From JBFLVQ01 sp040758525 (GTDB taxonomy: Bacteria; Acidobacteriota; Blastocatellia; Chloracidobacteriales; JADJPF01): DNA of 16,288 bases. Made by a program: the position numbers and the translations under genes. The stretch lies in contig JBFLVQ010000136.1 in NCBI GenBank assembly GCA_040758525.1, forward strand, positions 1 through 16,288, given 5' to 3'. The notes beneath the pieces were generated by a model that did no database searches, was not told the DNA's origin, and saw nothing but the letters and a program-made list of their open reading frames with translations. This document shows, piece by piece, positions 5,826 to 12,657 of this stretch. The first letter of the stretch is position 1, and each line of letters starts with the position of its first letter.

Positions 5826-5999
5826 ATAGTCAAGGACGGTAATACGGAAAGGGGCTAAGGGAAACAGCCTTAAAAAATGCTAACCAAGGGGCTGTAAAAG
5901 GTGAGTAGGTTAGCGGGCACAAAAAGGTTTCAGCTTAGTACTCAGCAGCGTGTTGCCTATCTATAGATTACAGCTACATTTTAGAAGGGAGTAACTAAT
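5826..5999 (+). ncRNA. structured 5' leader, possible pseudoknot
   Basis: Non-coding RNA between the promoter and the first gene. ACAGCC (5864-5869) can pair with GGCTGT (5890-5895), and GCTAACC (5879-5885) with GGTTAGC (5908-5914). The order is interleaved, giving an H-type pseudoknot with 6- and 7-bp stems. ACAGCC could instead pair partly with GGCT at 5853-5856, offering a switch. No known riboswitch was recognised. It could be a regulatory leader or the precursor of a small RNA. Confidence 0.4.
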
Positions 6000-6203
6000 A
6001 TGATATCAGAGCAATCCAACAACAGCACTCAACAGCCAGTCGTCAGCATTCAGAATGATTCACTAGGTCGCCTGTTCATCTGTGTTGAATATAATGGCTT
6101 CAATATCTTGTTAGGTATTACTAACAGTTTGAATGCCGCAACAATTAACGCATTCAATGCTGTCCATTGTCTTCACAATGCACAAGAATTAACTTTTTCT
6201 TGA
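6000..6203 (+). CDS. small hypothetical protein, first gene of the cassette
   Basis: A 67-residue protein from ATG 6000, with AAGGGAG 9 nt upstream. The N-terminal 20 residues are polar (SEQSNNSTQQPVVSIQNDS). The rest reads as beta strands (RLFICVEYNGFNILLGI) then a helix (NAATINAFNAVHCLHNAQEL). No family is recognised. It is the first gene behind the controlled promoter and precedes the RecT-like gene by 92 nt. The compact size and position are typical of phage early-region small genes. Confidence 0.65.
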   Translation: MISEQSNNSTQQPVVSIQNDSLGRLFICVEYNGFNILLGITNSLNAATINAFNAVHCLHNAQELTFS

Positions 6204-6295
6204 AATTTGCTTATATTTTGCAACCTTTTATACGTTATGACGTATATCGTTATAACAATCACAAAGTTAATCAAGCCATACGAAAGGACACTAAA

Positions 6296-7294
6296 ATGAA
6301 TCAGCATCAAGCACTTTCTCTCATCCCATCCACGAAAAATATGAGCTTGGAAACAACCATTAACCTTGCACAAATTCTTGCTGATAGTGGGTTCTTTGCT
6401 GACAGCAAAGGTGCGGCTCAGTGTGTTGTGAAGATCTTGGCTGGTGCAGAGCTTGGCTTTGGCCCTATTGCAAGTATGGCTGGAATCTTTGTGGTCAAAG
6501 GAAAGGTAACACTCAGCGCCAATCTTATCGCTGCTACCATTCAGCGCAGTAAGAAATATAACTTTCGTGTCACTAGATTGGATAACACTGGTTGCACTAT
6601 TACTTTCTTTGAGAATGGTCAGGAAATTGGAGTGTCAACCTTCGATGAAAAAGATGCCAAGGTTGCTGGTTTGTCTGGTTCTACTCCAACTTGGCGTAGT
6701 TTTCCTAGAAATATGCTTTATGCCCGTGCCCTAACCAATGGTGCAAGGTGGTATTGCCCGTCGATCTTCGCTGGCCCCGTTTATACACCTGACGAGCTTG
6801 GCGCAGTGGTTAATGAGGATGGTGAACTAGTAGCCCTGCCCGATGAAGAAACCGAAGGCGACCGTGCTAAGGCCAATATCAAACCGTTTCCAAAAGCTAT
6901 TGATGTTGCCGCGCAACAACCCAACCCTGAAATACCACAAGTTGAGACTAAACCTACTGGACTGCAGAGTCTAATTGATAGCATTGAGCGTATGCATAAC
7001 CGTATTATCCAGCTCGGCGGCGAAGTTTCTTTCGATGGTGAAATTGCCAGCTTGAGTGCTTCGGAAGCAAAATCACTGGCTGCATCATCTGCCAGCACAT
7101 TGAAAGCTTTATTGATAAGCCATTATTCTGTCTGCCTCAGTGAGATTGAAGCACTGACCGGCACATCTCTTCAAACACCAGATCTAAATTCTCTCAAGCC
7201 CTCTGAGCTTGACAGGGCCTATCAAGAAGTTGAAGCCGAGTTAATGAGATTACAGCTACAGCAAGGGTCAAGCGATAGTGAGACAGCAGAGTAA
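6296..7294 (+). CDS. RecT-like single-strand annealing protein (phage type)
   Basis: A 332-residue protein. ATG 6296 has AAAGGA 7 nt upstream; the frame is open further upstream, but that part is not protein-like. Residues 15-165 carry the diagnostic stretch: a GFF...AQCVVKILAGAELGFGP segment, then ASMAGIFVVKGKVTLSANL, a TWRSFPRNMLYARAL helix and CPSIFAGPVYTPDELG. This matches phage proteins related to the RecT/Bet annealing family, which pair complementary single strands in recombination. The C-terminal ~160 residues are variable: a linker rich in E and P, then helices and an acidic tail (SSDSETAE), perhaps for protein partners. No exonuclease (RecE or YqaJ type) is found beside it, which is unusual for a full recombination pair. 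The family assignment is from recall and is moderately sure. Confidence 0.85.
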   Translation: MNQHQALSLIPSTKNMSLETTINLAQILADSGFFADSKGAAQCVVKILAGAELGFGPIASMAGIFVVKGKVTLSANLIAATIQRSKKYNFRVTRLDNTGCTITFFENGQEIGVSTFDEKDAKVAGLSGSTPTWRSFPRNMLYARALTNGARWYCPSIFAGPVYTPDELGAVVNEDGELVALPDEETEGDRAKANIKPFPKAIDVAAQQPNPEIPQVETKPTGLQSLIDSIERMHNRIIQLGGEVSFDGEIASLSASEAKSLAASSASTLKALLISHYSVCLSEIEALTGTSLQTPDLNSLKPSELDRAYQEVEAELMRLQLQQGSSDSETAE

Positions 7295-7342
7295 TTTTGT
7301 AATCATAAACCAACTATCACTTACTTATAGGAGAGGTTTTCT

Positions 7343-7546
7343 ATGAAAAAGGCAGACGTTCAAATTGGAAATATCTATGTAGTTAAGGTCAGCGGTAAAC
7401 TAACCTCAGTTAGGCTCATACGCCCATCCCCATACGGTGGATATGAAGGTATTAATGTTGCCACTGGACGCCAAGTGCGGATCAAGTCTGCTGCCAAGCT
7501 GCGCTATGAAGCTACCGAAAAGCCATCGGTAGCTAGCCATCAATAA
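7343..7546 (+). CDS. small basic conserved-type protein
   Basis: A 67-residue protein from ATG 7343, with AGGAGAGG upstream. It is basic and probably all-beta: VQIGNIYVVKVSGKLTSVRL, then YGGYEGINVATGRQVRIKSAAKLR. The GxYxVKVSGKLxxVR and TGRxVRIKSAxxLR pattern recurs, to my recollection, in small proteins of phage-like and plasmid-like regions; the function is not known to me. The fold suggests a KOW/SH3-like nucleic-acid binder, an inference from charge and strand pattern. It follows the RecT-like gene by 48 nt and is likely cotranscribed with it. Confidence 0.8.
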   Translation: MKKADVQIGNIYVVKVSGKLTSVRLIRPSPYGGYEGINVATGRQVRIKSAAKLRYEATEKPSVASHQ

Positions 7547-7554
7547 GATCTCTA

Positions 7555-7587
7555 CTAATGCCTGGTAAGTATTGCATCAGGCATTAG
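7555..7587 (+). terminator. perfect 10-bp hairpin between small genes
   Basis: CTAATGCCTG (7555-7564) pairs perfectly with CAGGCATTAG (7578-7587) around a 13-nt loop. No T run follows (CACCCTAATT), so it is more likely an mRNA processing or stabilising stem, or a weak terminator, than a full stop. Confidence 0.45.
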
Positions 7588-7645
7588 CACCCTAATTAAC
7601 CCTAGAACCCGAACAGCTTAAGATTGAGAGAAACGGAGGAAATTT

Positions 7646-8038
7646 ATGAGCATCAAGCAAATGCACGAACAAAGTCAGCAAGCTTACTGGCAATGGAGAA
7701 ACAATCGAACTAATCAGAATTGGGACGCAAAGGAGAAGGCTATCAAAGAGTTTTTAGCAGCCGCCAAAGAGATCGTTGCAAATCTGCCTTTCCCTTGGAC
7801 AACAGCCTATGCATACAACCCGCATGAGCATGCTAATAGCAATGGTAGAGACCATATTATATTGAGACAAGAGCTGCATATCGGTCGCCTACAACGCAAT
7901 GCTGGTGATGCTCTTTGCAAGCCCCGTGATAAATTTTGGGGTCTTGAAGAAGTGTCGAATGGTTCCCCCACTTGTGTGAAGTGTCTGGAAATCGCTGAGC
8001 GCACTATAACTCCGAAAGCCAAACAAGCTGCGGCTTGA
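7646..8038 (+). CDS. conserved-type hypothetical protein with CxxC
   Basis: A 130-residue protein from ATG 7646 with GGAGG upstream. The N-terminal half is helical (MHEQSQQAYWQWRNNRTNQ...). The distinctive core is AYNPHEHANSNGRDHIILRQ, HIGRLQRNAGDALCKPRDKFWGL and TCVKCLEIAERTI. With two His and three Cys it may bind a metal. I recall this motif set from phage- and plasmid-associated small proteins of unknown function. It lies between the RecT-like operon and a terminator, and is probably the last gene of the first transcript. Confidence 0.82.
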   Translation: MSIKQMHEQSQQAYWQWRNNRTNQNWDAKEKAIKEFLAAAKEIVANLPFPWTTAYAYNPHEHANSNGRDHIILRQELHIGRLQRNAGDALCKPRDKFWGLEEVSNGSPTCVKCLEIAERTITPKAKQAAA

Positions 8039-8060
8039 CTAATTTGTTTCAAAAATAGCT

Positions 8061-8095
8061 AGGCTGCCAATCATAAACAAGGCAGCCTTTTCTTT
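8061..8095 (+). terminator. strong rho-independent terminator inside the cassette
   Basis: AGGCTGCC (8061-8068) and GGCAGCCT (8081-8088) pair perfectly, followed by TTTCTTT. It should end transcription after the 7646 gene. The downstream methyltransferase-like gene thus needs read-through or its own promoter in the ~20 nt that follow. Confidence 0.85.
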
Positions 8096-8116
8096 GAATG
8101 GAAGGAGGCCAGAATA

Positions 8117-8941
8117 ATGCTTGAGAATATACGTGAACAATTAAAGAAATGGAAGTCGCCAACTATTGATAAAAATCTCAAACGAGATCTTAAACATGGA
8201 TGGTTGCTTCCCTATTTACTTGAACTCGATTACCTCTGCTGGCGACGTTGGGATTATTGGCTACGAACTATGCAAGCAGGCCAGCTCCTTGATGAACTTA
8301 TCCCTAAAATCAAGTTCATTTGTGAAGGCACAACCGAAACTCATAAATTGCCAGCCAGATATCATATCGAATCATGTTTAGACCTGATTGCCCGTAATTG
8401 GTTAGGGTGGTCTAACTGGAGTGATATGGAGTACTTTTTAGATTGGCTGCTTTATGGCCTCGGTTACTCTGGCCAGCAAGAGTTACCTAAAAATTCCAAT
8501 ACTCAAGCAAGCATGGCGCTCTATCAACACTTCAATCTTGCATTCCTCATCGCATATCCCTTCGACTATTGGGGTGCTATTTTAGCTGCCAATGCCTTTG
8601 GTCGCAGACTCGGTTTCTATCCTACTCCACACTGTGTAGTAGAAGCTATGGTTGAGATGAGCTTCTCTGATTATGAAAAAGATGGCGTGGATAGCAGAAT
8701 AAAGACAGTTTGTGATCCATGTCTAGGAACAGGCCGTATGCTCTTATTTGCTTCTAATTATAGTTTGCGGCTTTATGGTGCAGACATCAACTCTACGCTT
8801 ATCAAGGCATCCATAGTCAATGGATATTTATATGCGCCTTGGCTGGTGAAGCCTTTTCCTTTCCTTGATGAATCATCACTATCACCTGAAAGCAGCATAG
8901 TAGAAGGAGTAGACTATCAGCTTGAAGTAGTTTCGCAATAG
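8117..8941 (+). CDS. N6-DNA-methyltransferase-fold protein lacking catalytic motif IV
   Basis: A 274-residue protein from ATG 8117, with GAAGGAGG upstream. The first 150 residues are helical and rich in W and L (a repeated LDYLCWRRWDYWL style). A SAM-binding Rossmann fold follows: FYPTPHCVVEAMVEM (167-181, motif X), VCDPCLGTGRMLLFASN (198-213, motif I) and LYGADIN (219-225, motif II). The N6-adenine enzymes then need (N/D)PP(Y/F); none occurs, and the protein ends ~50 residues later with an acidic tail. It may therefore be a SAM-binding or regulatory protein, or need a partner. DNA modification in the phage-like cassette is the simplest idea, but methylation activity is doubtful. The following gene starts 30 nt on, likely in one transcript. 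Confidence 0.85.
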   Translation: MLENIREQLKKWKSPTIDKNLKRDLKHGWLLPYLLELDYLCWRRWDYWLRTMQAGQLLDELIPKIKFICEGTTETHKLPARYHIESCLDLIARNWLGWSNWSDMEYFLDWLLYGLGYSGQQELPKNSNTQASMALYQHFNLAFLIAYPFDYWGAILAANAFGRRLGFYPTPHCVVEAMVEMSFSDYEKDGVDSRIKTVCDPCLGTGRMLLFASNYSLRLYGADINSTLIKASIVNGYLYAPWLVKPFPFLDESSLSPESSIVEGVDYQLEVVSQ

Positions 8942-8970
8942 AAAGAGTTAATCAGCCTGACGTGATTCTT

Positions 8971-9816
8971 ATGCGAATCAATAATGAAAAGTGTCCTTTT
9001 TGTGGTCAGCAAATAGATTGGAATCGCCTATTAGCAGAAAGTTCATTATATCAACAGACTTTAGAGACAGAAGATATTTACTATCCACAACTATGTTGTG
9101 AGGAGTTGGAGGCAGATTTTATGGAAAACAATGATGTATGGTCATCTGATACTTGGGAACGTTGCGCTTATGCTTCAGAGAAAAATGATCGGGTTCGATC
9201 TGTGATCGAAGACAACCATAATCTTAATCATGTAGATTTTTGCTTAACAACCAGGTTGCTCAATAAACCTGGAGACCAGAAGATGGCCAAGGAGTTCATC
9301 AATAAATATCATCGTCATAACCAAGCCCCTGTTGGTTGGTTGTATGGGATCGCTTGCGACAATGGACCAACCCTGATTGGTATTGCTTGGGTCGGTAGAC
9401 CGATTGCAAGACTACTAGCAAGAAACAATGACACGGTAGAGGTTAATCGGCTGTGTGTTCGTACAGATATTCCCCCACAGCTTGTCTGGAATGCCTGCTC
9501 ACAGCTATATGGAGCTGCAGCTCGCGAGGCCGAACAGAGAGGTTACCAGAAAATTATTACTTATACATTGGAAAGTGAGGTTGGCACCTCTCTTAAAGCT
9601 GTTCAATGGGTACCAGTAGCAAAGTCAAAAGGTGGACAGACCTGGAATCGGCCTGGACGCAAGAGAATACAAAAAGCGCCTACTATACCAAAAATTAGAT
9701 GGGAAAAGATACTCTCACCTCACATCGAGAGCAGTGAAGACAACGTAGTGGGATTACTGCAAACTCTTGTAATTAATAATAACCAAGACGAGGTTTGTGA
9801 TCAGGTTGTTGATTGA
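8971..9816 (+). CDS. XF1762-type GNAT acyltransferase-like protein
   Basis: A 281-residue protein if begun at ATG 8971; GTG 8962 is the alternative and neither has a strong ribosome binding site. Residues 95-235 show the family core: KEFINKYHRHNQAPVGWLYG, LIGIAWVGRPIARLL, VEVNRLCV, NACSQLYGAAAREAEQRGY, KIITYTLESEVGTSLKA and GGQTWNRPGR. This matches the XF1762/GNAT-related phage proteins, assumed to transfer an acyl group from acyl-CoA; the substrate is unknown. Ahead of the core lies an unusual ~90-residue extension that begins with CPFCG, a half zinc-ribbon, and contains a CC pair. The C-terminal tail is polar and acidic. It is the last gene of the cassette, just before the remnant region. 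Confidence 0.85.
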   Translation: MRINNEKCPFCGQQIDWNRLLAESSLYQQTLETEDIYYPQLCCEELEADFMENNDVWSSDTWERCAYASEKNDRVRSVIEDNHNLNHVDFCLTTRLLNKPGDQKMAKEFINKYHRHNQAPVGWLYGIACDNGPTLIGIAWVGRPIARLLARNNDTVEVNRLCVRTDIPPQLVWNACSQLYGAAAREAEQRGYQKIITYTLESEVGTSLKAVQWVPVAKSKGGQTWNRPGRKRIQKAPTIPKIRWEKILSPHIESSEDNVVGLLQTLVINNNQDEVCDQVVD

Positions 9817-9908
9817 TTAAAATCGCTGTCCTTAAATTAGAGATAAAAATATCCTACTCTAAATAGTCCTTCAAAGGTTCCTTCAATGAATGTTTTAAAC
9901 TTGGTGAA

Positions 9909-10016
9909 ATCGGGTAGGAGGGAGGCTCACGCCTCCCGACCTCCCACACCACCGTGCGAACGGTTCCGTACACGGCGGTTCGTTTGGTTGAACATCAGTT
10001 AAGCCGCGAGTTCAAC
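9909..10016 (-). mobile_element. 3' tail of a group II intron (D4 stub, D5, D6)
   Basis: Read on the - strand, GTTGAAC/GTTCAAC (10010-10016 with 9987-9993) is a stem like the base of domain IV. It is followed by a domain V-like hairpin (9948-9982, ACCGCCGTG pairing with CACGGTGGT, tip GGAACC). A domain VI hairpin follows (9914-9942; GGGAGGC-GTGA-GCCTCCC with a bulged A nearby). The end CCTACCCGAT at ~9909 resembles an intron 3' end. No reverse transcriptase and no room for domains I-III exist before the IS66 remnant, so it is a 5'-truncated relic. Confidence 0.65.
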
Positions 10017-10096
10017 TAGTCCTGTAGATCTGAAGAGAGAGGTTGGTAGAGCAATCAATATGGCTTTAGATCGGCTTAATTAATAGCCAAGCCCCT

Positions 10097-10446
10097 TTGC
10101 TACTATTTGCTGTGAGCACTGCCAGAACCTGCAAAGAGTTATTGAAACGTGAGCCGGCAATGTGGTTATTTGTCCGCCTTGAAGGTGTTGAACCTACTAA
10201 TAATGTGGCGCCACGAGCTATTCGTCATTTGTCTTGTGGCGTAAAAGTAGTTGGGGCACACAGAGCACAGAAGGCAGTCTATTTGTCGCTCGAATATTGT
10301 CTGTGGTGATGACGTTGCGCTCTCAGCAAAGAAATCTGCTCGATTATATGGTTCAAGCTTGCCAGGCTTTTCGTGACACCAAACCGGCTCCTTCATTGTT
10401 ACCAAATGTTTCTTCGGCTCAAGTTCAACTCCGTCCGGTTGCCTGA
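10097..10446 (+). pseudogene. IS66-family transposase, C-terminal remnant
   Basis: The C-terminal ~115 residues of an IS66-type DDE transposase, broken by a frameshift. The first frame gives LLKREPAMWLFVRLEGVEPTNNVA followed by PRAIRH. The next frame (from 10234) gives LWRKSSWGTQSTEG, then LFVARILSVVMTLRSQQRNL and LDYMVQACQAF. One base appears missing near 10231. The IS66 signature is NNxAER, with the catalytic Glu; here it reads NNVAPR, so the active residue is lost as well. Everything N-terminal is absent. The sequence GTGAACGGTTA at 10452-10462 may be the right inverted repeat. It is inactive. Confidence 0.85.
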
Positions 10447-10451
10447 TACCT

Positions 10452-10462
10452 GTGAACGGTTA
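10452..10462. repeat. possible right end of the IS66 remnant
   Basis: GTGAACGGTTA lies shortly after the transposase stop and resembles, in reverse, the GTAAGCG- or GTAACCGTTC-like ends of IS66 elements. There is no left end to confirm it. Confidence 0.35.
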
Positions 10463-10601
10463 GATTATTTTTCAACGAATTTCCTGACTGAAGAGTATTT
10501 ATAATTGAGAGCCTCAACCATAATTGATATAGAGCAGACATAAAATATTTCATCTTTACCAAATACTACCATTACTATGGTTGTATTATGCTCTTACAGC
10601 G

Positions 10602-10803
10602 ATGGGTAAACTAAAAAGAAAAGGAAAATACAATAAAAAAATTAATTCTGGAAAACTTTACCTGCCGAAGGGACAATGGTGGTGATGATAGTGACAGTCC
10701 ATACTTTCTTATCTTTGTCGGAAGAGCTACTAACCCAGGAAATGCCGACGCTCATCCGGAGAACCCGGAACCACTTGTACTGCTATGCGTCAAAGAGTAT
10801 TGA
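10602..10803 (+). pseudogene. small frameshifted reading frame
   Basis: ATG 10602 opens MGKLKRKGKYNKK and soon stops. Shifting one base at the A7 run (10635-10641) continues as LILENFTCRRDNGGDDSDSP, then YFLIFVGRATNPGNADAHPE and a stop at 10801-10803. The NFTC...GxDSPYF..VG style looks like real protein, and a terminator stands 31 nt after the stop. The total would be about 66 residues. Either the gene is broken by one base or it uses frameshifting; no family name can be given. The ribosome binding site is poor. Confidence 0.3.
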
Positions 10804-10834
10804 ACTAGACACTTCAGTCGATGCTATTGCGCCC

Positions 10835-10863
10835 CTGTGAAACAGAGCTTTCACAGCATTTTT
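10835..10863 (+). terminator. rho-independent terminator
   Basis: CTGTGAAA (10835-10842) and TTTCACAG (10849-10856) pair perfectly around CAGAGC and are followed by CATTTTTAA. It would stop transcripts from the left, just before the VWA gene. The promoter of that gene must overlap or lie within this region, or the stem acts as an attenuator. Confidence 0.7.
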
Positions 10864-10891
10864 AATGGAAACCCTCTCCAGGAGCTACGCT

Positions 10892-12016
10892 ATGAAAAGA
10901 CGACTCTTCCTGTGCCTGACACTATCCATTATCCTGTTAACCTCATTTGGCTCTGGCGTTATTAATGGACAACGCCGCGAACTCCCCAACAAAACCAAAA
11001 CACTGGAACTAGTCTTTGTCATTGATACGACTGGTTCAATGAGCGGGCTCATAGAAGGCGCCAAACAGAGTGTTTGGGGTATTGTTAACCAGGTGCTGCA
11101 AAGCGAAATCAGTCAGCAGGTTCGTGTCGGGCTGGTCGCTTATCGGGATCGCGGAGATCAATATGTTACGCAAGTAACGCCGCTTACAAATGATCTCGAC
11201 GCAATCTATACCAAATTGATGGGGTTCAAAGCCGAGGGTGGCGGTGACACCCCGGAGAATGTGCGTCGTGCGTTGGCCGACGCCGTGCATCAGGCTGGCT
11301 GGGCCTCACCTTCCAATGGTGTTGTCCAGATTGTCTTTCTTGTTGGCGACGCGCCTCCACACGACGATTATCAGGATGAGCCTGATACCAAAGTCACAGT
11401 GGAACAGGCCGTGCGCAAAAATATGATCATCAACACCATCCGATGTGGAGATAGCTCTGAGACACAAGTTATATGGCAACAGATCGCGCACATGGGCACA
11501 GGGAAATATTTCAGTATTGCTCAGGATGGCGGCGTAGCGGTTATTCAGACGCCCTATGACGAGAAGCTCAGTGCGCTGAGTACAAAGTTGGGCGGTACAT
11601 ATCTGGCCTATGGTGATGAGCGTAGGCGAGTTCTAAATGCGGAGCGGCAAGCAGCCACTGAAGTTGTAATAATACAAGGTGCCTCGATAACAGCCCAGGC
11701 TGACCGTGCTTTGAACAAGGCGGTCAATACCAATGCCTATGCCGATGATCTTTTGCAGGCATTGGAGAATGGCACGGTCAAGCTGCAGGATATAAAACAG
11801 GAAGATCTGCCCACAGAGCTGCAAAAGCTTACACCGGCTGAACGCCAGAAAGAGATAGATAAGCGCCTGGCTGAACGCAAGCTCATACGCGCAGAGATCC
11901 TTGAGCTCTCCCAAAAGCGGGATCAGTATTTAGAGAGCGAAAGCAAAAAAGTGAAAGGGAAACAAGGCTTTGAAAATGCTGTAGTAGAAGCACTGAAGAC
12001 ACAGTTAGTGCGCTGA
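10892..12016 (+). CDS. secreted VWA-domain protein
   Basis: A 374-residue protein. ATG 10892 has AGGAG 7 nt upstream and opens a clear signal peptide (MKRRLFLCLTLSIILLTSFG). The in-frame ATG at 10865 is less likely because it spoils the signal. Residues 38-240 form a von Willebrand A domain with the metal site DTTGSMS (Asp45), VGLVAYRDRGDQYVT, GGGDTPENVRRAL and FLVGDAPPHDD. Such proteins bind other proteins through a metal ion at the cell surface or in the periplasm. The C-terminal 130 residues are charged helices (ADDLLQALENGTVKL..., TPAERQKEIDKRLAERK). Composition is visibly more G+C-rich than the neighbours, suggesting a separate origin. VWA proteins often partner MoxR-type ATPases; one lies at 14623-15621, but on the other strand and in another operon. 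Confidence 0.93.
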   Translation: MKRRLFLCLTLSIILLTSFGSGVINGQRRELPNKTKTLELVFVIDTTGSMSGLIEGAKQSVWGIVNQVLQSEISQQVRVGLVAYRDRGDQYVTQVTPLTNDLDAIYTKLMGFKAEGGGDTPENVRRALADAVHQAGWASPSNGVVQIVFLVGDAPPHDDYQDEPDTKVTVEQAVRKNMIINTIRCGDSSETQVIWQQIAHMGTGKYFSIAQDGGVAVIQTPYDEKLSALSTKLGGTYLAYGDERRRVLNAERQAATEVVIIQGASITAQADRALNKAVNTNAYADDLLQALENGTVKLQDIKQEDLPTELQKLTPAERQKEIDKRLAERKLIRAEILELSQKRDQYLESESKKVKGKQGFENAVVEALKTQLVR

Positions 12017-12103
12017 AAACCGCATTGTTCTGGTTTGAATTCTTGACTGCCTGCGTAACCAGGACAGATAAATCGGTGGGGCTTGTCTTGAGTTCTAACC
12101 TGT

Positions 12104-12316
12104 TGCATCTTTTCTAGCAATGGGGAACACTCCGTTTTAGGAAAATCATTTTGCTCAGAGTCACTCAATCCAGGTAAACCTGACTCTACTTATCAACGTG
12201 AGGTAGAAGCAGTACGTACGCAAGGCGGCGAGTATAGACTGATTGATTTTGAAGTCATGATTGATGAAATGCTATCAAGAAACAGAAACCTGTTAGTAAA
12301 TAATTATTTGGTGTGA
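12104..12316 (+). pseudogene. gene fragment without a start codon
   Basis: An open + frame with protein-like content: STYQREVEAVRTQGGEYRLI, then DFEVMIDEMLSRNRNLLVNN, ending at TGA 12314-12316. A stop lies just upstream near 12101 and there is no useful start codon before residue ~50. A strong hairpin follows 15 nt later. It looks like the 3' end of a lost gene. The opposite strand is also open here for 81 codons, but I find its product less convincing. Confidence 0.35.
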
Positions 12317-12330
12317 CAATGGAAGTGGAT

Positions 12331-12356
12331 AAAGCGGGGATTAATGGCCCCGCTTT
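12331..12356. terminator. hairpin between convergent units
   Basis: AAAGCGGGG (12331-12339) and CCCCGCTTT (12348-12356) pair perfectly around ATTAATGG. It stands between a + fragment and the - strand 43-residue gene. There is no long T run on either side, so a two-way but modest terminator is likely. Confidence 0.6.
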
Positions 12357-12372
12357 GGAGATCTAAAGTCAG

Positions 12373-12504
12373 TTAAGCTCTTTTCGACTTCTTGATCTTT
12401 TTACTATCCACCTGTAACCATTTGCCAAACCTGCCATCAGCAGTTCTTTCGATCAAGTAACGTCTGCCTCTACGTACCATATATACTTTAGTTCGTTTTG
12501 CCAT
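12373..12504 (-). CDS. 43-residue very basic small protein
   Basis: A tiny but convincing gene: AAGGAG (12510-12515) stands 5 nt before ATG 12504. The product (MAKRTKVYMVRRGRRYLIER..., ending KKIKKSKRA) has about fifteen Lys/Arg and a strand-turn pattern ending in GRFGKWLQV. It could be a nucleic-acid-binding protein; the repeated beta strands with DGRF-KW resemble small phage or plasmid beta-hairpin proteins. No family is recognised. It is separated from the lipoprotein gene by ~150 nt and would read away from it in the same direction. Confidence 0.7.
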   Translation of the reverse strand: MAKRTKVYMVRRGRRYLIERTADGRFGKWLQVDSKKIKKSKRA

Positions 12505-12657
12505 AATCACTCCTTACCTCAGTCATTTTCAGTCTTCTATTTATGAGATGAAGAGTTATCCCTCATTGTTGTCTAACTGGAACAACTCTGCTACTTTCGT
12601 CCATAGAAATGAGCCATAAATATGGATCATTGTGCTATCCATACAATAATTACATCC

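Noticed and set aside
11923..12168. 81-codon - strand frame after the VWA gene
   Set aside because: Overlaps the VWA 3' end and the + fragment; the middle part (LLEKMQQVRTQDKPHRF) looks faintly protein-like, but there is no ribosome binding site and half of it is a shadow.
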